Assembly: GCF_003946095.1 (NCBI RefSeq)
Contig: NZ_RHOD01000005.1
Location: 59,777 to 123,776 of the forward strand
Direction: 5' to 3'
Source: Levilactobacillus lindianensis
GTDB lineage: Bacteria; Bacillota; Bacilli; Lactobacillales; Lactobacillaceae
Length of the DNA: 64,000 nt
Shown here: positions 58,043-64,000 of the stretch, one piece after another
Numbering within the stretch: position 1 is the first letter of the stretch
Layout of the letters: each line of letters opens with the position of its first letter
The notes under the pieces: generated by a model
What the model was told of the DNA's origin: nothing
Seen by the model: only the letters and a program-made list of their open reading frames with translations
Database searches by the model: none
Translations under genes and position numbers: made by a program

Positions 58043-59521
58043 GTGAAGATTGACTTTGCGATGTTAACAGCGCGTGAAATTCTGAAAATCCAGCTGTTGA
58101 CCTTTATGAATGACCACGGGCGGCACTTTAATTTGACCGACTTTGCGGAATCAACATCCGTGAGCTACTCGCGAGCCTACCACGTGTTGTTGAGTCTGCG
58201 GGCTGACTTAAAGGTCTTAGACGCCCAGACAACACTGACCAAGGATGACCTCCAGACGGCGGTTACCATGGATGGCTATCGGCATTGGCTGTATACCACT
58301 AGCCTGCCGTATCAAATGATGATGGCCACGTTGACGCAGAAGTATCCAACAATTGCCGCTTTTTGCGAGGATCACCAGATTAGCTCATCAACCTTTAACC
58401 GGCGGATTCGGCCCATGAAACAGCAGCTTGCCCAGTACGATCTGCAGTTTGCGGCGAACCCGCTACGGCTGACCGGTAATGAAGCGCTGATTGAACTCTT
58501 GTATTTCATGTTGTTCAGCACCACGATTACTGCGATAGGGGAGTTGCCGACCATTCCGGTGGCGTTGCAGCCACTGCGACGGGCCCTGATCGAAACCTAT
58601 ACGAATGATGAACTCTATCAAGAATCGACCAGTCTGGCGCAACGTCGGGAACTGTTGATTACGGTGGCCGTCCTGCGCTGGTCACAGGGGCATCGGTATA
58701 AGTCGTTACGTTTTGCTATCGGTCACCTGGTTGATCTGCGCCAGTTGGCGGGGATGCTGCAGGCTTCGCTCGGGGTCACGCCTCAGGTGGCCCTACGTCA
58801 GCTGGCCCCATTGGATTACCTACTGACGAGCTCACCGTACTTCGTGCGGGCGTTGCAACCTCACGCCATGGTGCGGTTGTATCTTGCCCTGAAACAACAC
58901 GTCGGTAGCTATGAACTCGCACCGGGCGTGCCAGCGCTCAGTGACTATGCCACCGGCCGGAATTGGTTTGCCAACTGGCTGTTTGCCTTATGTCAGTTCA
59001 TGTTGCTGTTTCGGGTGGACCCGTTGCTCCGACCGGAAATTACCGCACTTTACCAGCCGACCGATGAATCGAAGGCCGCGGCGTTGGCGATTGCCAAGTC
59101 CATGCAACGGCTGTATCCGCAACAGGTGATTCCGGCAGACTTACGGTTGGTACAACGTTACCTGAGTAAATACACCAACGGCCTAACCTTGACGGCGGCC
59201 AAGGTGGAAATTCTCGTGACCTACGACATGATCGGAGTGACCACGGATATCTTTAACCGCTTGCTCAGTGGGATTGTTCATCTGAGTCTGCTGACTGATC
59301 AGACCGTGATTGATCCCGACCGGCGCGACAATTACCTGGTGATCTATGGGGTGGACCCCTTGGCCGCCGGTTTTGCCGAGCAACATCAGTTGGAGTCCTT
59401 CCACTGGGTTAAGGAGATTGCCTACGGGGAGAATTTGGATCGGCTGATTGGGGTGTTGCGGCACCATGATCTGTCGCTGTTTGCTTTAGACTTTAATAAT
59501 CGTAGCCACCAGCCGGATTAG
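58043..59521 (+). CDS. Mga/AtxA-like helix-turn-helix regulator
   Basis: 492 aa. Start taken at GTG 58043; an ATG at 58061 is an alternative, and neither has a strong ribosome binding site (the leader is a run of AAGTGAAGT repeats). Two helix-turn-helix regions at the N-terminus (FNLTDFAESTSVSYSRAYHVL, about 30-50, cited as FNLTDFAESTSV and SYSRAYHVL; ISSSTFNRRIRPMKQQL, about 112-128) fit the Mga HTH domains; the remainder is a long helical PRD-like region. Mga-type regulators control virulence, surface or sugar genes in Gram-positives. No phosphorylation domains such as EIIA can be named with confidence. Confidence 0.75.
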   Translation: MKIDFAMLTAREILKIQLLTFMNDHGRHFNLTDFAESTSVSYSRAYHVLLSLRADLKVLDAQTTLTKDDLQTAVTMDGYRHWLYTTSLPYQMMMATLTQKYPTIAAFCEDHQISSSTFNRRIRPMKQQLAQYDLQFAANPLRLTGNEALIELLYFMLFSTTITAIGELPTIPVALQPLRRALIETYTNDELYQESTSLAQRRELLITVAVLRWSQGHRYKSLRFAIGHLVDLRQLAGMLQASLGVTPQVALRQLAPLDYLLTSSPYFVRALQPHAMVRLYLALKQHVGSYELAPGVPALSDYATGRNWFANWLFALCQFMLLFRVDPLLRPEITALYQPTDESKAAALAIAKSMQRLYPQQVIPADLRLVQRYLSKYTNGLTLTAAKVEILVTYDMIGVTTDIFNRLLSGIVHLSLLTDQTVIDPDRRDNYLVIYGVDPLAAGFAEQHQLESFHWVKEIAYGENLDRLIGVLRHHDLSLFALDFNNRSHQPD

Positions 59522-59536
59522 GCTTGGTGACGATGG

Positions 59537-59566
59537 AGGATTCGGGCCGTGGGCTTGAGTCCTTTT
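59537..59566 (+). terminator. Intrinsic terminator
   Basis: AGGATTCGGGCC / GGCTTGAGTCCT with T5. Confidence 0.8.
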
Positions 59567-59668
59567 TGAATAGACACAATAGTCACCTCTGTAGAAACGG
59601 CATAGAGCCGAAACCCTATTCGTGGTACAATGAAAGCGGATACAATTACATAATTGGAGTGGAAAACG

Positions 59669-60061
59669 ATGGTGGAGGAAGCGCAGTTACGTCAATTAAC
59701 GCAAATCTATGGGGTGGTGACCAGGTGTTACAACCAGCCCTTGGCTAAGCTTGACCTGAACTTGCCCCAGTGTGAGTTGTTAAATTATGTGGCCGTAGAC
59801 CAGCTGACTGTGGCGCAGGCTGCAGAAAAGCTGGGATTTTCGGCGACTCGGACCTCTAATTTAGTTGTGGATCTCTGTAAACGTGGTTATTTGAGTCAGC
59901 GGGTCATTGCTCGTGACCGGCGGCGTCGCTACTTGGCCTTGACCCCCGCTGGTGAGAATCAGTTAGCGGTGATTCAACGGGAGTTGCCGAGTCAGTTGGC
60001 CATGACCCTTCAACATTTAAAAAATACGGCAACGGTAGAAGAAAACCGGCAGACCAGTTAA
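59669..60061 (+). CDS. MarR-family regulator
   Basis: 130 aa from ATG 59669 (GGAG upstream). Winged helix: LTVAQAAEKLGFSATRTSNLV (cited as LTVAQAAEKLGF, SATRTSNLV), then the wing RDRRRRYLALTPAG. Shorter than many MarR proteins. An extended -10 (TGGTACAAT) lies at 59623-59631. It converges with a small membrane protein gene: their 3' ends overlap by four bases and the common terminator overlaps both stop codons. Its target is unknown. Confidence 0.88.
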   Translation: MVEEAQLRQLTQIYGVVTRCYNQPLAKLDLNLPQCELLNYVAVDQLTVAQAAEKLGFSATRTSNLVVDLCKRGYLSQRVIARDRRRRYLALTPAGENQLAVIQRELPSQLAMTLQHLKNTATVEENRQTS

Positions 60062-60075
60062 GGTCTTCCGGTTTT
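60042..60075. terminator. Bidirectional terminator overlapping two stop codons
   Basis: AAAACCGGCAGACC / GGTCTTCCGGTTTT spans the 3' ends of both convergent genes. Confidence 0.85.
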
Positions 60076-60297
60076 TTGTTGTTCTTTCAGGGGATGCGTG
60101 ACGGTTTGGTGATGCTCCCAGAGATCGGCAATGAGGCCACTGAGCACGGTGACGGTGAGTCCCGCACTGCCTAGCACAGCGAGGCCAAGCGTGGTGGCAG
60201 TCAGGCGGCCGGTAATCCAGGCACTGAGACCGGCGATCACTAGAACGGCAATGAAGATGGGGGCGAGCATTTCCAGAAAGAATCGCGTGTAATTCAT
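60058..60297 (-). CDS. Small two-helix membrane protein
   Basis: 79 aa from ATG 60297 (minus), AAAGGTG upstream. Two membrane segments (MLAPIFIAVLVIAGLSAW and LGLAVLGSAGLTVTVLSG) and a polar tail ending KTGRP. Not recognised. It resembles small holin-like or phage-associated proteins in size only. The tail-to-tail overlap with the MarR gene is unusual. Confidence 0.6.
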   Translation of the reverse strand: MNYTRFFLEMLAPIFIAVLVIAGLSAWITGRLTATTLGLAVLGSAGLTVTVLSGLIADLWEHHQTVTHPLKEQQKTGRP

Positions 60298-60441
60298 GCG
60301 TCAACCGCACCTTTCTACAGAAAAATTAAGACTCGAGTATTATCCCCGGATTGTCGCTGAATTGCAAGGCTCAGCGGTATTTTAGGGATTAGCTAATTAC
60401 TGGGTGATATAAAATTAAAGTTAGGGATGGTTAAAAAACCC

Positions 60442-60469
60442 TTTACAACCGGTGGTACGTCAGTATAAT
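60442..60469 (+). promoter_or_regulatory. Promoter of mntH
   Basis: TTTACA (60442-60447), 16-bp spacer, TATAAT (60464-60469). Confidence 0.7.
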
Positions 60470-60506
60470 GGTGAGATAGTTAAAGAGAAAGAGAGTGTGA
60501 CAAGAC

Positions 60507-61877
60507 ATGAGCGACAACGTTTCAACGGAAAATACCGGGTTGACCGGTTACGCTAACGGGCCGTCTTTGCAGGAAATCAATGGGACGGTTGCCGTTCCGA
60601 AGAGTAAAGGGTTTTGGAAAAATCTCATGGCCTTCTCCGGACCGGGGGCCTTGGTTGCCGTGGGGTACATGGACCCAGGTAACTGGGTGACGTCGATCGG
60701 TGGGGGTGCCCAGTACGGCTACCTGTTAATGTCCGTGATCTTGATTTCGAGTTTAATCGCGATGTTATTGCAATACATGGCGGCTAAACTGGGAATTGTG
60801 ACCCAGATGGACTTGGCCCAAGCAACGCGGGCTCATACCACGAAACGCATCGGGGCCGTCCTATGGGTGGTGACCGAGTTGGCCATTATGGCCACGGATA
60901 TTGCTGAAGTAATTGGGGGGGCCATTGCCCTGCAATTGCTGTTCGGGGTGCCGTTGATCTTGGGAGTTTCTCTAACCGTTTTTGACGTCTTACTTCTATT
61001 ACTATTGACGAAGCTGGGCTTCCGGAAGATCGAAGCGATCGTCGTCTGCCTGATTACGGTGATTCTGGTCGTCTTTGCCTACGAGGTCATTATTGCGCAG
61101 CCCAATATGGGTGCAGCGGTGGCCAACTTAGTGCCACGGACTGAAATCATGCATTCGGGGCAACTCACGATGGCATTAGGGATCGTTGGGGCCACGGTGA
61201 TGCCGCATAACCTCTACCTGCATTCTTCGATCTCCCAGAGCCGTAAGTTCGATCGATCCGATCCAGCTGAGATGCGCCGGGCCGTGAAGTTTACGACTTG
61301 GGATTCGAACATTCAGTTATTCGGTGCGTTTATCATCAACTGTCTCTTGTTACTGTTAGGGGCCGCCATGTTCTTCGGCAAGGCAACCGATCAGTTGGGG
61401 ACGTTTGGGAACCTGTATGCGGCCTTGCAAGATAACCGCTTAGCCGGGGCAGTAGCATCACCACTTCTGTCTACGTTGTTTGCGGTGGCCTTGTTAGCCT
61501 CAGGTCAGAACTCGACGATTACCGGAACTTTGACCGGTCAAGTTATTATGGAAGGTTTCATCAATATGAAGGTGCCTTTGTGGGTCCGTCGATTGGTGAC
61601 CCGACTGGTCTCAGTGGTTCCCGTGGTAGTCTGCACGATTATCTATGGGGGCAATGAAGCTGCCTTGGATCATTTGCTGGTTAACTCGCAGGTCTTCCTG
61701 TCAATCGCGCTCCCATTTTCTATGATTCCGCTAACGGTCTTTACCTCTTCCAAGAAGATCATGGGTGAAGAATATGTCAATAAGCGGTGGGTGACCGTCC
61801 TCGCTTGGGTCTGTACCGCTGTTCTGACGATCTTGAATCTCCAGATCGTCTGGGGGAGCCTCAGTGGGTTATTTTAG
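60507..61877 (+). CDS. mntH: Nramp-family manganese/divalent metal transporter
   Basis: 456 aa, eleven membrane segments. The Nramp metal-site motif DPGNW (55-59) in helix 1 and MPHNLYLHS (about 231) in helix 6 are intact, giving proton-coupled import of Mn(II) or Fe(II). AAGAGAGTG precedes ATG 60507. Lactobacilli accumulate manganese through several MntH proteins; this is one. I see no clear MntR palindrome in the promoter. Confidence 0.92.
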   Translation: MSDNVSTENTGLTGYANGPSLQEINGTVAVPKSKGFWKNLMAFSGPGALVAVGYMDPGNWVTSIGGGAQYGYLLMSVILISSLIAMLLQYMAAKLGIVTQMDLAQATRAHTTKRIGAVLWVVTELAIMATDIAEVIGGAIALQLLFGVPLILGVSLTVFDVLLLLLLTKLGFRKIEAIVVCLITVILVVFAYEVIIAQPNMGAAVANLVPRTEIMHSGQLTMALGIVGATVMPHNLYLHSSISQSRKFDRSDPAEMRRAVKFTTWDSNIQLFGAFIINCLLLLLGAAMFFGKATDQLGTFGNLYAALQDNRLAGAVASPLLSTLFAVALLASGQNSTITGTLTGQVIMEGFINMKVPLWVRRLVTRLVSVVPVVVCTIIYGGNEAALDHLLVNSQVFLSIALPFSMIPLTVFTSSKKIMGEEYVNKRWVTVLAWVCTAVLTILNLQIVWGSLSGLF

Positions 61878-61889
61878 CCGCGGCATGTA

Positions 61890-61918
61890 TTGACTTTTCG
61901 GGGATGGGCCGGTATGAT
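61890..61918 (+). promoter_or_regulatory. Promoter of the T-box-tyrS unit
   Basis: TTGACT (61890-61895), 17-bp spacer, TATGAT (61913-61918). Confidence 0.75.
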
Positions 61919-61924
61919 CACATC

Positions 61925-62148
61925 ATAAGCGATGAAGCAGTACAGTAGTGAGGGTGGCACCGGTTAAGAGACCTAACGGCGCTGGAAGTTAGGACGACCA
62001 TCATCACGAATTACCCTGTGGAGCGGCCGAGTGATCGGCGGGTCATTCCGTTAACAATGACGAGCGGTTGTCAATTGACAACAACTTGGGTGGTAACGCG
62101 GATTTCAATTCGTCCCTGATGACTATTAGTCATTGGGGACTTTTTTAT
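61925..62148 (+). promoter_or_regulatory. T-box riboswitch, tyrosine class
   Basis: The conserved T-box core TGGGTGGTAACGCGG is at 62087-62101 (antiterminator, with A in place of the usual C in TACCGCG). It is followed by the terminator GTCCCTGATGAC / GTCATTGGGGAC with T7 (62112-62147). Stem I occupies the first half. A UAC codon at 61941 is a candidate Tyr specifier but its loop is not proven. Uncharged tRNA-Tyr should induce the synthetase gene downstream. Confidence 0.9.
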
Positions 62149-62176
62149 TGGAAATAAACCTTAGGAGGACTTGCAG

Positions 62177-63436
62177 ATGTCAATTATTGATGAACTAAAA
62201 TGGCGTGGTGCCATTAACCAGCAAACGGATGAAGCCGGGCTGGGTGAACTGGTAAACGAAAAGGCCGTGGGTCTCTACGCTGGGATTGACCCCACTGGGG
62301 ACTCCATGCACATTGGACACCTGATTCCCTTCATGATTCTGAAACGATTCCAATTGGCTGGTCACCGACCATATATTGTAATTGGTGGGGCTACCGGTTC
62401 AATCGGTGACCCGTCTGGTAAGAAGGCCGAACGGGTTCTGCAAACGATGGACCAAGTTCGTCACAACCAAGAGTGCTTGACGAAACAAATGGAACATCTC
62501 TTCGGTCAGGACGGGACCTTTAAGATCGTGAACAACTACGATTGGTTGTCGAAGCTCTCTCTCCTGGACTTCCTGCGAGACTATGGGAAGTTGTTTAACG
62601 TGAATAACATGTTAAACAAGGAAGTTGTGGCTTCACGACTAGAAGTGGGGATTTCTTACACGGAATTTACCTACCAAATTCTGCAATCGATCGATTTCCT
62701 TCATTTGTTTACGGCAGAAGATGTCCAACTCCAAATCGGAGGTGCCGACCAATGGGGGAACATTACCGCCGGAATTGACCTGATCCACAAGGAACAAGGT
62801 GGCGAAGCCAAGGCCTACGGGTTAACGATTCCCTTATTATTGAAGGCTGACGGGACTAAATTTGGGAAGTCCGAAGGGGGCAACATCTGGTTGGACCCTG
62901 AAAAGACCTCACCTTACGAGTTCTACCAATTCTGGATTAACACGGATGACCGCGATGTTGTTAAATTCTTGAAGTACTTTACCTTCTTAGATGAAGATCA
63001 AATCAAGGAATTAGAGACGGCTGTGGCGACGCACCCAGAGAAGCGGGAAGCCCAAAAGCGGTTAGCTGAAGAAGTGACGGCCTTTGTTCATGGGGATGAA
63101 GCCGTCGTTGAAGCCGAACATATTACCAAGGCCTTGTTCTCTGGTAATGTCGCTGACCTATCTGCTAGTGAAATCGAACAAGGTTTCAAGAAGATGCCAT
63201 CCGTGACGGTTACTTCCGAGACGAAGAACATCGTTGAATGGTTAGTGGATGACACGAAGATTGAATCCTCACGGCGTCAAGCACGTGAAGATATTACGAA
63301 CGGTGCTATTCGGGTTAATGGTGAAAAGGTCACGGATGTGGCTGCCGATGTTGACCCTAAGAGTGCCTTTGACGGTAAGTTTGTGATTATTCGTCGTGGG
63401 AAGAAGCGTTACTTCTTAGTTCGGATTGCCGATTAA
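62177..63436 (+). CDS. tyrS: Tyrosyl-tRNA synthetase
   Basis: 419 aa from ATG 62177 (TAGGAGGA 8 bp upstream; in-frame TTG 62171 is nearer and unlikely). Class I signatures HIGH (45-48) and KFGKS (228-232); Tyr-binding AGIDPTGDSMH and GGADQWGNI; C-terminal S4 RNA-binding domain (from about 350: IESSRRQAREDITNGAIRVNG). Charges tRNA-Tyr in the cytoplasm. Controlled by the T-box upstream. Confidence 0.97.
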   Translation: MSIIDELKWRGAINQQTDEAGLGELVNEKAVGLYAGIDPTGDSMHIGHLIPFMILKRFQLAGHRPYIVIGGATGSIGDPSGKKAERVLQTMDQVRHNQECLTKQMEHLFGQDGTFKIVNNYDWLSKLSLLDFLRDYGKLFNVNNMLNKEVVASRLEVGISYTEFTYQILQSIDFLHLFTAEDVQLQIGGADQWGNITAGIDLIHKEQGGEAKAYGLTIPLLLKADGTKFGKSEGGNIWLDPEKTSPYEFYQFWINTDDRDVVKFLKYFTFLDEDQIKELETAVATHPEKREAQKRLAEEVTAFVHGDEAVVEAEHITKALFSGNVADLSASEIEQGFKKMPSVTVTSETKNIVEWLVDDTKIESSRRQAREDITNGAIRVNGEKVTDVAADVDPKSAFDGKFVIIRRGKKRYFLVRIAD

Positions 63437-63451
63437 GACTTGAATATGTGA

Positions 63452-63485
63452 GCCCAATTGCCAGTGACGGTAGTTGGGCTTTTTT
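63452..63485 (+). terminator. Intrinsic terminator of tyrS
   Basis: AGCCCAATTGCC ... GGTAGTTGGGCT with T6. Confidence 0.88.
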
Positions 63486-63702
63486 GTTGCAAAAATAAAA
63501 GCGAATGATTGCAAGAGAAAATGTAGGGAACACACGGCCGTCAGTTAACAATTCACGAGCTTTCAACCATAAGATTTGTCTTTGAAAAAAGATACGTTTA
63601 TTTTCAATTTTTAGTTGACGATGGGGGTCTATGGTTGGTATAGTTATAGACGTTGTCACAGCGAGTCATCAACTAGACCAATTTAAACATTGAAAATAGT
63701 TG

Positions 63703-63732
63703 TTGACAGAGCGGACAACAAAATGTTATATT
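63703..63732 (+). promoter_or_regulatory. rRNA operon promoter P1
   Basis: TTGACA (63703-63708), 18-bp spacer, TATATT (63727-63732). Confidence 0.8.
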
Positions 63733-63768
63733 GATTGAGCTGTCGCGTTTGCGACGGTCGATTGGGAC

Positions 63769-63794
63769 GAAATATTGATACATCAATATTTCGT
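63769..63794. repeat. Perfect palindrome between rrn P1 and P2
   Basis: CGAAATATTGAT-ac-ATCAATATTTCG, 12-bp arms, 2-nt centre, ending on the first base of the P2 -35 box. Confidence 0.85.
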
Positions 63795-63822
63795 TGACAG
63801 CATACCGATAGAATGGTATGAT
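63794..63822 (+). promoter_or_regulatory. rRNA operon promoter P2
   Basis: TTGACA (63794-63799), 17-bp spacer, TATGAT (63817-63822). Consensus -35 as expected for rrn promoters. Confidence 0.88.
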
Positions 63823-63828
63823 AATTAA

Positions 63829-64000
63829 GCTGATTGCTTCGGCAAACGGCTGGTAGACCTTTGAAAACTGAACATTGTTTCGACAAACCAAATATGTGTA
63901 GGGCGGTTTGATATTTATATCAAACCCAAACAATATTTGCGAAGTCAATTCGCTTTTATAAAAAAGTAACAACAATCGATGAGCTATTCAAGCCATCATC
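63829..64000 (+). other. 5' leader of a 16S rRNA operon, cut by the window edge
   Basis: CTTTGAAAACTGAAC (63862-63876) is the boxA-like antitermination sequence seen before and after 16S genes in lactobacilli. A hairpin GGTTTGATA-ttta-TATCAAACC (63905-63926) follows. The 16S gene itself begins beyond base 64000. The rest of 63437-64000 before P1 shows only the tyrS terminator. Confidence 0.75.

Noticed and set aside
1..64000. Search for CRISPR arrays, tRNA genes, transposases and phage genes
   Set aside because: No regularly spaced repeats, no tRNA T-loop with acceptor pairing, and no transposase or phage-type protein among the coding sequences.

Overview
The window looks like chromosomal DNA of a lactic acid bacterium of the family Lactobacillaceae, probably close to Levilactobacillus or Lactiplantibacillus. 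That assignment is inference. It rests on the KxYKxGKxW / MucBP / LPQTN surface-protein set, the strong Gram-positive Shine-Dalgarno sites, the T-box and PyrR-type leaders, the poly-glycerophosphate and WxL wall genes, and the rrn promoter region at the right edge. I see no prophage, insertion sequence, CRISPR array or tRNA gene.

Layout. (1) 1-10.7 kb: five consecutive plus-strand genes for large sortase-anchored surface proteins (MucBP, leucine-rich-repeat and choice-of-anchor-A types), the first cut by the window edge. Each complete gene has its own Shine-Dalgarno site, and each gene but the fifth is followed directly by a simple terminator. (2) 10.7-18.8 kb: an MFS pump behind a possible leader-peptide control region, a TauE/SafE exporter, an SDR lacking its usual catalytic residues, an NmrA-type reductase, an XRE/S24-like regulator, and a trio of zinc-ribbon membrane proteins including a PrsW-type protease. 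(3) 19-27.9 kb: a CDP-glycerol glycerophosphotransferase with a GT2 head and an unrecognised partner, an HxlR regulator divergent from an MFS pump, an orphan WxL lectin-like protein, and an aldo/keto reductase. (4) 28-41 kb: ABC-permease-GntR operon, HesB-like protein, a collagen-adhesin-type LPXTG protein, an SPC-type metal P-ATPase with a multicopper oxidase, a secreted protein, divergent ArsR/CadD and divergent YeiH/LysR pairs. (5) 41-52 kb: another MFS pump, an 811-bp gene-free stretch that appears to encode a structured small RNA on the minus strand, an AraC regulator, an ABC-F protein behind an attenuator, a GntR-ABC-permease operon, and the YdbS/YdbT PH-domain pair. (6) 52-64 kb: a PyrR-type attenuator before nucleoside deoxyribosyltransferase and an NCS1 permease, a pgaC-pgaD-pgaB exopolysaccharide operon, an Mga-like regulator, MarR, mntH, T-box-tyrS, and tandem rrn promoters leading into a 16S gene beyond the edge.

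The theme is envelope and environment sensing: surface adhesins, teichoic acid and poly-GlcNAc synthesis, metal and drug export, each with a local regulator. The most unusual signals are non-coding: a family of at least five structured elements placed right after stop codons with compensatory stem changes, a candidate 360-nt small RNA, and two drug-exporter/ABC-F leaders that look like attenuators.
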